From Aquabacterium sp. (GTDB lineage Bacteria > Pseudomonadota > Gammaproteobacteria > Burkholderiales > Burkholderiaceae_C): a DNA stretch of 64,000 bases. The stretch's first letter is position 1. Each line of letters opens with the position of its first letter. Shown one piece after another: positions 16,938 to 25,614 of the stretch. The DNA is taken from positions 90,749-154,748 of the forward strand of contig NZ_JAUSAR010000196.1 in assembly GCF_030652515.1 (NCBI RefSeq). The letters run 5' to 3'. The translations under genes were made by a program, and so were the position numbers. The notes under the pieces are model-generated. The model did no database searches. It was not told the origin of the DNA and saw only the letters and a list, made by a program, of their open reading frames with translations.

Positions 16938-19379
16938 ATGATTTCAAATTCGTCTGACCCAGGATTCTTTCCCCAAACCGGCCCTCAGGGCAATTCCCCC
17001 TTGTTGGTGGGTCTCAACGCCGAGCAACTGGCGGCCGTGACCGCGCCTCCCGGACCACTGCTGATTCTGGCGGGGGCCGGCTCGGGCAAGACGCGGGTGC
17101 TGACCACGCGCATCGCCTGGTTGATGCAAACCGGGCAGGTGTCGCCCGCTGGCGTCCTGGCCGTGACCTTCACCAACAAAGCCGCCAAGGAAATGCTGAC
17201 GCGCTTGTCGGCGATGCTGCCCATCAACACGCGGGGTCTGTGGATTGGCACCTTCCACGGGCTGTGCAATCGCTTCCTGCGGGCGCACCACAAATTGGCG
17301 GGTTTGCCGCAATCTTTCCAGATCCTGGACACGCAAGACCAGCTGTCGGCCGTCAAGCGCATCATCAAGGGGCTGAAGTTCGACGAAGAGAAGTGCATCC
17401 CCAAGCAGACCAGCTACTTCATCGCCAACGCGAAGGACGATGGCAAACGCCCCAAGGACATCACGCCGCGCGATGAGGTGGGGCGCATGCAACTGGAGGT
17501 CTACCAGGCCTATGAGGATCAATGCCAGCGCGAGGGCGTGGTCGACTTCGCCGAGCTGATGCTGCGCACGTATGAACTGATGCGCGACCACGGCGAGTTG
17601 CGCGACCATTACCAGCGCCGCTTCAAGCACATCCTGGTCGATGAGTTCCAGGACACCAACCGCTTGCAGTACGCCTGGTTGAAGATGTTCGCCGGACGGC
17701 CTGAAGAGACGGGCAACAGCGTGTTCGCGGTGGGCGATGACGACCAGAGCATCTACGCTTTCCGGGGTGCGCAGGTGGGCAACATGGCGGACTTCGAGCG
17801 CGAGTTCCGCGTGCCTCGGGTCATCAAGCTGGAGCAGAACTACCGCAGCTTCGGGCACATCCTGGACGCGGCCAACAAGCTGATCTCAACCAACACGCGC
17901 CGCCTGGGCAAGAACCTGCGCACGGATGCTGGCGTGGGCGAACCCATTCGCATCTACGAGGCCAGCAGCGACTATGCCGAAGCCCAGTGGCTGGTGGACG
18001 AAGCCCGACTGATGGTGCGAGAAGGCCATGCCTTGAAAGAGCTCGCGGTGCTGTACCGCAGCAATGCGCAATCACGCGTGATCGAGTCGGCGTTGTTCAA
18101 TGCCAGCGTTCCTTACAAGGTGTACGGCGGCCTGCGCTTTTTTGAGCGTGCTGAAGTCAAGCACGCGCTGGCCTACCTGCGTTTGTTGGAGAACCCGAAC
18201 GACGACACCAGCTACCTGCGCGTGGTCAACTTCCCGGCGCGCGGCATTGGCGCGCGCACGCTGGAGGTGCTGCAGGACACCGCTCGTGGCAGTGCCCGCA
18301 GCCTGTGGCAAAGCGTGACGGCGGTGCCGGGCAAGGCGGGGGGCAATCTGCAAGCCTTCAACGCCTTGATCGATGCCATGCGTGCCGCGACCCAAGGGCT
18401 GACTTTGCGCGAGATCATCGAACACGTGGTCGAGGCCAGCGGCTTGGCAGATTTCTATCGGCTGGAGAAAGAAGGTCAGGAGCGCCTGGAGAATCTGGCC
18501 GAACTGGTGAATGCCGCCGAAGCCTTCGTGACGCTGGAAGGCTTTGGCAAGGACGCTGTGGGTTTGCCGGTGGACGAGTTGCCCGGCACGATTGCCGAGG
18601 GCTTGCCCCGCGCCGTGGCATTGGTCGAGACCTTGCCCGATGCCGAGACCGGCGAGATCATCTCGCCCCTGGTCGCTTTCCTGACCCACGCGGCCTTGGA
18701 GGCGGGTGACAACCAGGCGCAAGCGGGGCAGGATGCGGTGCAGTTGATGAGCATCCACGCGGCCAAGGGCCTGGAGTTCGACAGCGTGTTCATCACGGGC
18801 CTGGAAGAGGGCTTGTTCCCGCACGAGAACTCGATGACCGACACAGACGGCCTGGAAGAAGAGCGCCGCCTGATGTACGTGGCCATCACGCGCGCTCGAA
18901 GGCGCTTGCACATCAGCTTCAGCCAGACGCGCATGCTGCATGGCCAGACCCGCTACAACATCAAGAGCCGTTTCCTGGATGAGTTGCCGGAAGAATCCTT
19001 GAAGTGGCTGACGCCGCGCAACCAGGGCTTTGGTTCCGGCTATGCCAAGTCATACCAGGAGGCCTGGAGCAGTGGCAAGGGCATGGGGTCGGTGGTGGGC
19101 GCGGGCGCGCAGCCTTATCGATCTGGTGGCAGCTACTACGGCGCCAAGAAGGAAGACGACTTCAAGGACCTGACCGCACCTTTGCCCAACAAGATGGCCC
19201 AAGCCAAGAGCGAGGGCGGCTTCCGGTCAGGCCAGAGCGTGTTCCACAACAAGTTTGGCGAAGGCGTGGTGCTGACCCTGGAAGGCAATGGTGCCGATGC
19301 CCGGGTTCAGGTCAACTTTGGCCGCCATGGCACCAAGTGGTTGATGCTGAGCATGGCCAAGCTGACCCCGATCGAGTGA
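16938..19379 (+). CDS. uvrD: UvrD/PcrA-type superfamily 1A DNA helicase
   Basis: This 3'-5' DNA helicase acts in nucleotide-excision and mismatch repair and in removing RecA filaments. It is 813 residues long. The motifs are in order: Q motif LNAEQLAAV, Walker A LAGAGSGKTRVL, Ia TFTNKAAKEM, II VDEFQDTN, III GDDDQSIYAFRGA, IV LEQNYRS, V IHAAKGLEF, VI YVAITRARRRL. A linker leads to a C-terminal Tudor-like domain with VFHNKFGEGVVL, a PcrA/UvrD feature. The ATG at 16938 has no Shine-Dalgarno sequence. It converges on the response regulator with 12 bases between stops. Confidence 0.95.
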   Translation: MISNSSDPGFFPQTGPQGNSPLLVGLNAEQLAAVTAPPGPLLILAGAGSGKTRVLTTRIAWLMQTGQVSPAGVLAVTFTNKAAKEMLTRLSAMLPINTRGLWIGTFHGLCNRFLRAHHKLAGLPQSFQILDTQDQLSAVKRIIKGLKFDEEKCIPKQTSYFIANAKDDGKRPKDITPRDEVGRMQLEVYQAYEDQCQREGVVDFAELMLRTYELMRDHGELRDHYQRRFKHILVDEFQDTNRLQYAWLKMFAGRPEETGNSVFAVGDDDQSIYAFRGAQVGNMADFEREFRVPRVIKLEQNYRSFGHILDAANKLISTNTRRLGKNLRTDAGVGEPIRIYEASSDYAEAQWLVDEARLMVREGHALKELAVLYRSNAQSRVIESALFNASVPYKVYGGLRFFERAEVKHALAYLRLLENPNDDTSYLRVVNFPARGIGARTLEVLQDTARGSARSLWQSVTAVPGKAGGNLQAFNALIDAMRAATQGLTLREIIEHVVEASGLADFYRLEKEGQERLENLAELVNAAEAFVTLEGFGKDAVGLPVDELPGTIAEGLPRAVALVETLPDAETGEIISPLVAFLTHAALEAGDNQAQAGQDAVQLMSIHAAKGLEFDSVFITGLEEGLFPHENSMTDTDGLEEERRLMYVAITRARRRLHISFSQTRMLHGQTRYNIKSRFLDELPEESLKWLTPRNQGFGSGYAKSYQEAWSSGKGMGSVVGAGAQPYRSGGSYYGAKKEDDFKDLTAPLPNKMAQAKSEGGFRSGQSVFHNKFGEGVVLTLEGNGADARVQVNFGRHGTKWLMLSMAKLTPIE

Positions 19380-19391
19380 CCGAAGAAGGCC

Positions 19392-20021
19392 TCAGACCAG
19401 GCCGTTGCGGATGGCGTAGACCGTGAGCTCGGAGTTGTTGGCCAGGCCCAGCTTCTCCAGCACGCGGGCGCGGTAGACGCTGACAGTCTTGGGGCTGAGC
19501 AGCAATTGCTCGGCGATGTCCGACAGCTTCTTGCCCGAGGCGATCATCACCAGGGTTTGCAGCTCGCGGTCAGACAGTTTTTGATGCGCGTCTTCAGGCG
19601 CGGGCGTGGTCAGGTTGTCGACCAGCATCTGCGCCATCTCGGGCGTCACGTATTTCTTGCCCTGCGACACGGTGCGCACGGCGGCCACGATCTGGGCGGC
19701 GTCGCTGCCCTTGTTGAGGTAGCCCGCAGCACCGGCCTTCAGGGCACGCATGGCGTACTGGTCTTCGGGGTACATGGACACGACCAGCACCTTCAAGGTG
19801 GTGCCTTCTTCCTTCAGCACATGCAGCACGTCCAGGCCGCTGCGGCCGGGCAGGTTGATGTCCAGCACCAGCACATCGCAGGACTTCGAGCGCAGCAATT
19901 CGCGCAGTTCGCCATAGTCGCCCGCCTCGCCAACGACGTCGATGTCGTCTGCATCGGCCAGCGTGTCGCGGATGCCTCGACGGATCAAGGCGTGGTCGTC
20001 ACACAGAATCACTTTGATCAT
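19392..20021 (-). CDS. LuxR/NarL-family response regulator
   Basis: The 209-residue regulator has an N-terminal receiver (MIKVILCDDHALIRRGI, phosphoacceptor Asp in VLVLDINLPGRSG near residue 55, conserved Lys in GYLNKGSDAAQ) and a C-terminal LuxR-type helix-turn-helix (LSDRELQTLVMIASGKKLSDIA, then LSPKTVSVYRARVLEKLGL). The start at 20021 overlaps the stop of the kinase gene by ATGA. An upstream in-frame start would add four residues. It is the evident phosphotransfer partner of the neighbouring kinase. Target genes are unknown. Confidence 0.93.
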   Translation of the reverse strand: MIKVILCDDHALIRRGIRDTLADADDIDVVGEAGDYGELRELLRSKSCDVLVLDINLPGRSGLDVLHVLKEEGTTLKVLVVSMYPEDQYAMRALKAGAAGYLNKGSDAAQIVAAVRTVSQGKKYVTPEMAQMLVDNLTTPAPEDAHQKLSDRELQTLVMIASGKKLSDIAEQLLLSPKTVSVYRARVLEKLGLANNSELTVYAIRNGLV

Positions 20022-21244
20022 TGGGTACCCCATGCGGTGGGGTCGTCAGGGTCGCCTTCGGTACCGACGGTATCGATGCTCAATTCTGGCGCAATTGCAT
20101 CCAGGAAACCGTTTTCGGGGCCAGACAAGGGGACGGACAGAATCAAGGTTGTGCCATTGGCACCACTGCTGATGTCCACCCAGCCACCCACGGTTTCGGC
20201 GCGCTCGTGCAGACCTCGGATGCCGAAGGACTTGGCCTTGGCCAGGTCGTCGGGGCTCAAGCCTCGGCCGTTGTCGCTCACTTCCAGCGACAGCACGCCG
20301 CCGGCCTGGGCCAGGTCCACACTGACGCGGCTGGCTTGCGCGTGTTTGGACACGTTGGTGAGCGACTCCTGTGCGAAGCGGTAAGCCACCAGCGGCACGC
20401 CAGCCGACAGCACCATCTGTTCATGGCTGGTGCGAAATTCGGTGGCGATGCCGGTGCGCTTGGCGAACCGGTCGCTCATCCACTGCAGGGCGGCCACCAG
20501 GCCTTGCTCAAGGATGGCGGGCCGCAGGTTGTGCATGATGCGCTGCGTGGCCTCGTGGGCCATGGTGACGGCCTCCATGGCCTGCTGGGCGTGCTCGGCG
20601 ATGTCGGGCGTGGTGGCATGCCGCGCGATCCAGGCGAGGTCGAACTTGACGGCGGTGAGCGCGCCGCCCACGTCGTCATGGATTTCGCGGGCAATGGCCG
20701 CGCGTTCCTGCTCGATGGTGGTCTGCAAATGCTGGGCGAGTTCGCGGATTTGCTGGCGTGAGCGGGTCAGGGCCAGGTCGGCGTACTGTTTCGCGATGCG
20801 GGTGCGGTTGGCCTCGATGGCCAGCAGCGCGGCCGGGGCCAGGCGCGCCAGGTTGCTTTTGAGCAGGTAGTCGTTGGCGCCGTTGCGCATCGCTTGCACA
20901 GCGATGTCTTCGCCGATTTCGCCAGATACCAGGATGAAGGGCACCAGCTTGCCCAGCGAGCGCACCTTGTCCAGGGCGGCCAGGCCAGAGTAGCCGGGCA
21001 GGTTGTAGTCGGACAGGATCAAGTCCCATTCCTGTTCCAGGGCTTCGGACAGGCTGGCCTCGTTTTCGACGCGCAAAACCTCGGCCAGGATGCCGCCCCG
21101 GCGCAGGTGAATCATCACCAGGTCATGGTCGGGCTCGCTGTCTTCCAGGTGCAGGACCCTGAGGCGAACGGGCGATTCGCTGGTCGCGTGGGCGGGTGCC
21201 GCAGGCGGCCGTGGAAAGGAAGGGGGCGTGAAATGGTCGGACAC
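20018..21244 (-). CDS. Hybrid histidine kinase with N-terminal receiver domain
   Basis: The 408-residue soluble protein has an N-terminal receiver at about 28-150 (LRVLHLEDSEPDHDLV, Asp in LILSDYNLPGYSG, Lys in DYLLKSN). A coiled-coil linker leads to a HisKA_3 dimerisation domain with phosphoacceptor His in IAREIHDDVGGALTAVKFDL, then an HATPase with DNGRGLS and FGIRGLHERAETVGG. There is no membrane segment, so the signal arrives through the cytoplasm, perhaps by phosphorylation of its own receiver. NarX-like kinases pair with LuxR-type regulators, as here. The two genes are translationally coupled. Confidence 0.92.
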   Translation of the reverse strand: MSDHFTPPSFPRPPAAPAHATSESPVRLRVLHLEDSEPDHDLVMIHLRRGGILAEVLRVENEASLSEALEQEWDLILSDYNLPGYSGLAALDKVRSLGKLVPFILVSGEIGEDIAVQAMRNGANDYLLKSNLARLAPAALLAIEANRTRIAKQYADLALTRSRQQIRELAQHLQTTIEQERAAIAREIHDDVGGALTAVKFDLAWIARHATTPDIAEHAQQAMEAVTMAHEATQRIMHNLRPAILEQGLVAALQWMSDRFAKRTGIATEFRTSHEQMVLSAGVPLVAYRFAQESLTNVSKHAQASRVSVDLAQAGGVLSLEVSDNGRGLSPDDLAKAKSFGIRGLHERAETVGGWVDISSGANGTTLILSVPLSGPENGFLDAIAPELSIDTVGTEGDPDDPTAWGTQ

Positions 21245-21447
21245 AGGGGGCCTTCAATCCTTCGATTTGCGCCAAGTTTTCCCGCGTCATTGTGACTACT
21301 CGGCGGCCGAATAAGTGAAAAATTCTAACAATCGCGCAAGTCCCGCGCATTTCCTGCCGATATAGGGAATGACCTCGGTGCGACATGCGCACCGACATGC
21401 CAGTCCCGCAGTTTGGGGCCCCGAAACCAGGTTCAGTGGAGTCACGG

Positions 21448-21903
21448 ATGCTGACCAACGAAGAAGGCGAAGTGAGCGCCCCACCCGCAGAGATGTCTCT
21501 GTTGGCCGCGGCTGCTTTGCAAGACCACCTGATGACGGCGGCCAATGACCTGGAGCGGCTTCAGCGTTTGCTGGACGATGCCTGCGGCGCCCTGATCGAC
21601 GGCTTTCACGGCGCGGCCAGCCAATTGGGCGCAGTGATCGACCAGGGCGGCAAAGAGCTGCCCCCGGCCTTGCAGGAAACCCTGCAGACGCTTTACCGCA
21701 CGGTGACAGCGCTGCAATTCCAGGACATGGCCACTCAATTGATCGTTCACACCAACCGGCGCCTTCGCAGTTGCGCCGACCAGATTGCCAGGGATGCCAT
21801 GGGCGATGACCCCGATGGTGAAGCGATCGTGGACGAAGGCCCCCTCAAACCCAATCCCGTGACCCAGGACGAAATGGACGCTGGGTCTGTGGAGTTGTTC
21901 TAA
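21448..21903 (+). CDS. CheZ-like chemotaxis phosphatase candidate
   Basis: The 151-residue, largely helical protein sits just upstream of cheY-cheA-cheW. Its central segment, TALQFQDMATQLIVHTNRRL, contains the spacing D-x3-Q of the CheZ active site (Asp143 and Gln147 in E. coli, within QDLTGQ), flanked by long helices as in the CheZ hairpin. The C-terminus is acidic and ends DAGSVELF. CheZ uses a short C-terminal peptide to bind CheY, and an analogous role is possible here. ATG 21448 was chosen for its GGAG at good spacing. In-frame ATGs at 21385 and 21397 would lengthen it. It is shorter than E. coli CheZ (214 residues), so activity is inferred. Confidence 0.6.
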   Translation: MLTNEEGEVSAPPAEMSLLAAAALQDHLMTAANDLERLQRLLDDACGALIDGFHGAASQLGAVIDQGGKELPPALQETLQTLYRTVTALQFQDMATQLIVHTNRRLRSCADQIARDAMGDDPDGEAIVDEGPLKPNPVTQDEMDAGSVELF

Positions 21904-22001
21904 AGATTCTGTCTCATCTGCCGAAATACCGATCGTCGTTGATTGGCTTTTTTGGCCCCCTGACCTGTTTTGTTTTTATTCAAGCCCCCCCGGAGAGCGA
22001 C

Positions 22002-22364
22002 ATGCATTCAATCCTTGCCGTCGACGATTCAGCCTCAATGCGGCAGATGGTTTCTTTCACGCTCAAGAGCGCCGGTTACAACGTCATCGAAGCCGTTGAC
22101 GGCCAGGACGCCTGGGAAAAAGCGGGGGGCCGCAGTTTTGACCTCGTGCTGACCGACCAGAACATGCCCCGCATGGATGGCATCAGCCTGACCAAGAAGT
22201 TGCGCGAGAACCCGCAGTTCAAGGCCACGCCCATCCTGATCCTGACGACCGAGTCCAGCGACCAGATGAAGATGGCCGGGCGTTCGGCAGGTGCCACGGG
22301 CTGGCTGGTCAAGCCTTTTGACCCCAACAAATTGCTGGAAGTCATCAAGAAGGTGATTCGCTGA
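22002..22364 (+). CDS. cheY: Chemotaxis response regulator CheY
   Basis: This 120-residue single receiver domain begins HSILAVDDSASMRQMVSF with the acidic pair. The phosphoacceptor Asp is in LVLTDQNMPRMDG near residue 52, the Thr/Ser in LTTES and the Lys in GWLVKPFDPNKL. CheY-P binds the flagellar switch, or another output in other systems. The start at 22002 has CGGAGAG upstream. A longer frame upstream does not resemble the family. The neighbouring CheZ-like gene and cheA fit one phosphorelay. Confidence 0.95.
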   Translation: MHSILAVDDSASMRQMVSFTLKSAGYNVIEAVDGQDAWEKAGGRSFDLVLTDQNMPRMDGISLTKKLRENPQFKATPILILTTESSDQMKMAGRSAGATGWLVKPFDPNKLLEVIKKVIR

Positions 22365-22425
22365 GGCGAGTCGGCCAAGCATTGATTGACGCAGTGATCA
22401 CGCACAAGACATTCAGGAGCCGGAC

Positions 22426-24540
22426 ATGGCAGAGATGAACACCGACAACAGCCAATCCGCAGGGATTGACCTTAGCCAGTTTTACCAAGTCTTCTTTGAA
22501 GAAGCCGGTGAGAACCTGGACAACATGGAGCAGCTCCTGCTCGGCCTGGACATCACCCAGGCGGATGACGAAGAACTGAACGCCATCTTCCGCTGCGCGC
22601 ATTCGATCAAGGGCGGCGCGGCCACCTTTGGCTTCAGCGATGTGGCCGAGTTGACCCACCAGATGGAGACGCTGCTGGACAAGCTGCGCCGCCACGAGCT
22701 GGCTCCCAATGCGAGCATGGTGGATGTGCTGCTGGCCTCGGGCGATGCGCTCAAGGCCCAGTTGGCGCGCCACCAGGGCAATGGTGGGGATGCGATCGAC
22801 ACCACTGAATTGCTGTTCAACGTTCGTGCGCTGGTGGCTGGCGAGGCGCCCGTGGCCATCGCGGCCGCGCCGGTCGTGGCCGCGCAGCCCGCCGCGTCCG
22901 TGGCCGCAGCACCCGCCGCCAAGGGCAAGCGCCTGGTCGAGCTGCGCGTCGGACCTTTGAGCAATCTGGCTCAGGCCGATGAACTGCGCGATCTGTTCAA
23001 GGAAATCGAAGGCCTGGGCACGATCGAAGATCTGCCCAGCCTGCCCGACCAGGCCAACACCCGCCGCTTCAAGTTGGAGACGGCGTCGGCCGAGTCGGAC
23101 CTCCTGGACCTGTTCACCTTCCACGTGTCGCGCGAAGAAGTTGTCTTCCTGCCCTGGAGTGAAGGTGGTGTGGAGGTTGATCCTGACAAAGGCCTGTTCG
23201 AGGGAGGCCCTGCGGCCGCTCACGAAGAGCCTGGCTACGGATTTTTTGACAATGCACCTGGCGCCCCCACAGGCCGCGCCGTGGCGGTGTCTGCCGCTTC
23301 TGCCGAGGTGGCGACTGCATCTTCAGCGGCGGCCAAGCCCGCTGCCAAAGCCGACAAGCCTGCCGCCGGTGGCCTGGAGTCCTCCACCATCCGCGTGTCG
23401 GTCGAGAAGGTCGATCAACTCATCAACCTGGTTGGCGAGCTGGTGATCACGCAAGCCATGCTGGCGCAAAACAGCCGTGGCCTGGACCCGGTGCTCTACC
23501 AGCAACTGGTCAGCGGCCTGACCGACCTGGACCGCAATACCCGCGATTTGCAGGAAGCAGTCATGTCGATCCGGATGATTCCGATGTCGACTGTGTTCAG
23601 CCGCTTCCCGCGCATGCTGCGCGACCTGGCCAACAAGCTGGGCAAGAAGGTCGAGCTGGTCATGCAAGGTGAATCCACCGAGCTGGACAAGGGCCTGGTC
23701 GAGAAGATCACCGACCCCCTGACCCACCTGGTGCGCAACTCCTGCGACCACGGCGTGGAAATGCCCGCCGACCGCATCGCCAAGGGCAAGCCGGAAGTGG
23801 GCACCATCACCCTGGCCGCATCGCACCAAGGCGGCTCGATCGTCATTGAAGTTCGTGACGATGGCCGTGGCCTGAACCGCGAAAAACTGATCAGCAAGGC
23901 GCGCGAGAAAGGCATCGACGCGCCGGACACCATGTCCGACAGCGACTGCTGGAACCTCATCTTTGCGCCAGGCTTCTCAACCGCCGACGAAGTCACCGAC
24001 GTGTCGGGCCGAGGCGTGGGCATGGACGTGGTCAAGCGCAACATCACCTCGCTGGGGGGCACGGTGGAGATCGACTCCGCCGAAGGCTACGGCATGCGCG
24101 TCTCGGTGCGTCTGCCGCTGACCCTGGCCATCATGGACGGCATGAGCGTGGGCGTGGGCGAAGAGGTCTACATCCTGCCGCTGTCGTCGGTGGTGGAAAG
24201 CTTCCAGGTCAACGAAGAGATGGTCAAGACCATCGGCGGCTCGGGTCGCGTGGTCGAGGTGCGCGAGGAGTACATGCCGGTGATCGAGCTGGAGAAGGTC
24301 TTTGGCGTGCCGCGATTCGACTGGGAACACACCAGCGGGATCATGGTCGTGGTGGAAGCCGAAGGCGGGCGCGTGGCGCTGCTGGTGGACGAACTGCTGG
24401 GCCAACAGCAAGTGGTCGTCAAGAACCTGGAAAGCAACTACCGCAAAGTCAATGATGTCTCGGGGGCCACCATCATGGGTGATGGCCGCGTGGCGTTGAT
24501 TCTGGACGTGGGCAGCCTGGTGCGTCGTTCGCGCCATTGA
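22426..24540 (+). CDS. cheA: Chemotaxis histidine kinase CheA
   Basis: CheA autophosphorylates and passes phosphate to CheY. The 704-residue protein has a P1 HPt domain with His59 in FRCAHSIKGGAATFGF, an Ala/Pro linker, a P2-like region about 165-255 beginning RLVELRVGP, a second Ala-rich linker, P3 dimerisation from about 325 (STIRVSVEKVDQLINLVGEL), P4 kinase with HLVRNSCDHGVE, DDGRGL, GFSTADEVTDVSGRGVGMDVV, and the P5 CheW-like domain. Spacing from cheY is 61 bases, and cheW follows after 42 bases. Confidence 0.97.
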   Translation: MAEMNTDNSQSAGIDLSQFYQVFFEEAGENLDNMEQLLLGLDITQADDEELNAIFRCAHSIKGGAATFGFSDVAELTHQMETLLDKLRRHELAPNASMVDVLLASGDALKAQLARHQGNGGDAIDTTELLFNVRALVAGEAPVAIAAAPVVAAQPAASVAAAPAAKGKRLVELRVGPLSNLAQADELRDLFKEIEGLGTIEDLPSLPDQANTRRFKLETASAESDLLDLFTFHVSREEVVFLPWSEGGVEVDPDKGLFEGGPAAAHEEPGYGFFDNAPGAPTGRAVAVSAASAEVATASSAAAKPAAKADKPAAGGLESSTIRVSVEKVDQLINLVGELVITQAMLAQNSRGLDPVLYQQLVSGLTDLDRNTRDLQEAVMSIRMIPMSTVFSRFPRMLRDLANKLGKKVELVMQGESTELDKGLVEKITDPLTHLVRNSCDHGVEMPADRIAKGKPEVGTITLAASHQGGSIVIEVRDDGRGLNREKLISKAREKGIDAPDTMSDSDCWNLIFAPGFSTADEVTDVSGRGVGMDVVKRNITSLGGTVEIDSAEGYGMRVSVRLPLTLAIMDGMSVGVGEEVYILPLSSVVESFQVNEEMVKTIGGSGRVVEVREEYMPVIELEKVFGVPRFDWEHTSGIMVVVEAEGGRVALLVDELLGQQQVVVKNLESNYRKVNDVSGATIMGDGRVALILDVGSLVRRSRH

Positions 24541-24582
24541 TCCGACTCACCCGCAAGCAATAGATACCTTGGAGAACAAGCC

Positions 24583-25059
24583 ATGGGCATGATGGAAAAA
24601 CTGGACCTGCAGACCGACCTGGCGCGCGAGTACCTGACCTTTCGACTGGGCGATGAAGAGTACGGCATCGACATCCTGAAGGTGCAAGAGATCCGCGGTT
24701 ACGAGAACCCGACCCGCATCGCCAATGCATCGCACTTCCTCAAGGGCGTTGTCAACCTGCGGGGCACGATTGTCCCTATCGTTGACCTGCGTTTGCGCTT
24801 TGGCTGTGCCTCGGCGGAGTACAACGCTTTCACGGTGTCCATCGTCTTGCACATCGGGCACCGCACCATCGGCACGGTGGTCGACTCCGTGAGCGACGTG
24901 ATGGAGATCCCGGCCGAGTCTGTCAGGCCCGCGCCCGAGATGCATTCGGCCATCGACGCTGGCTTCATCCGTGGGTTGGCCCAGGTGGGTGAGCGCATGG
25001 TGATCCTGCTGGACATCGAAGGTCTGTTGATGAGTCCGGACATGGGCTTGGCCGACTGA
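24583..25059 (+). CDS. cheW: Chemotaxis coupling protein CheW
   Basis: CheW bridges receptors and CheA P5. The 158-residue protein shows the SH3-like CheW fold: YLTFRLGDEEYGIDILKVQEI, NLRGTIVPIVDLRLRFG, the TVVDSVSDVMEIPAE segment, and GLAQVGERMVILLDIEGLL near the end. GGAGAA lies upstream of the ATG. It sits after cheA and before a Cache-domain gene and a receptor gene. cheR, cheB and cheD are not in the window. Confidence 0.97.
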   Translation: MGMMEKLDLQTDLAREYLTFRLGDEEYGIDILKVQEIRGYENPTRIANASHFLKGVVNLRGTIVPIVDLRLRFGCASAEYNAFTVSIVLHIGHRTIGTVVDSVSDVMEIPAESVRPAPEMHSAIDAGFIRGLAQVGERMVILLDIEGLLMSPDMGLAD

Positions 25060-25105
25060 CCGGAACTTGTGTTTCCCCTCTTTTCAACATTGATTGGACG
25101 CTGAC

Positions 25106-25567
25106 ATGAAAACCAAACTCGCGCTGATGTTGTCTCTGGCCCTGTCGGTGGGGGCGTCCAGCGTCCTGGCCGCTGAAGGTGGTGCCACCAAGGATGAGGC
25201 GGTGGCGATGGTCAAGAAGGGCGTGGCCCACGTCAAATCGGCTGGCAAGGACAAGGCCTATGCCGACATCAGCGACAAGGCCAACGCCGAGTTCCACCAC
25301 CAGGACCTGTACCTCACGGTCTACCAGCTGGATGGCACGGTCAAGGCGCACGGCGCCAACACCAAGATGATCGGCAAGAACCTGATCGAGCTGAAAGACA
25401 TCGACGGCAAGGCCTTCGTGAAGGAGCGCATGGACCTGGCCAAGGCCAACGCCACCTTCTGGCAGGACTACAAGTTCACCAACCCCGAGACCAAGAAAAT
25501 CGAGCCCAAGAGCATGTATTGCGAGAAGCTCGAAGACACCGTGGTTTGCGGCGGCATCTATAAATAA
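25106..25567 (+). CDS. Secreted single-Cache-domain protein
   Basis: The 153-residue precursor has a clear signal peptide ([20 protein letters not shown], cut after VLAA) and a single Cache-like sensor domain: the helix [20 protein letters not shown], then [38 protein letters not shown] and a C-terminal strand pair with two cysteines ([16 protein letters not shown]) that could form a disulfide. Cache domains bind small molecules such as carboxylates. With no membrane anchor it should be periplasmic. Its place between cheW and an MCP suggests it presents a ligand to that receptor, which is inference. Confidence 0.82.
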   Translation: MKTKLALMLSLALSVGASSVLAAEGGATKDEAVAMVKKGVAHVKSAGKDKAYADISDKANAEFHHQDLYLTVYQLDGTVKAHGANTKMIGKNLIELKDIDGKAFVKERMDLAKANATFWQDYKFTNPETKKIEPKSMYCEKLEDTVVCGGIYK

Positions 25568-25614
25568 CGGCGCTTTCCCTCACTCGGCGTCTGAGTTGGG
25601 CGCAGGAATCTAGT

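Noticed and set aside
25568..25614. Hairpin around CTCACTCGG...CTGAGTTGGG as a terminator after the Cache gene
   Set aside because: The arms are short with a mismatch and there is no T-tract, so it is not supported as an intrinsic terminator.
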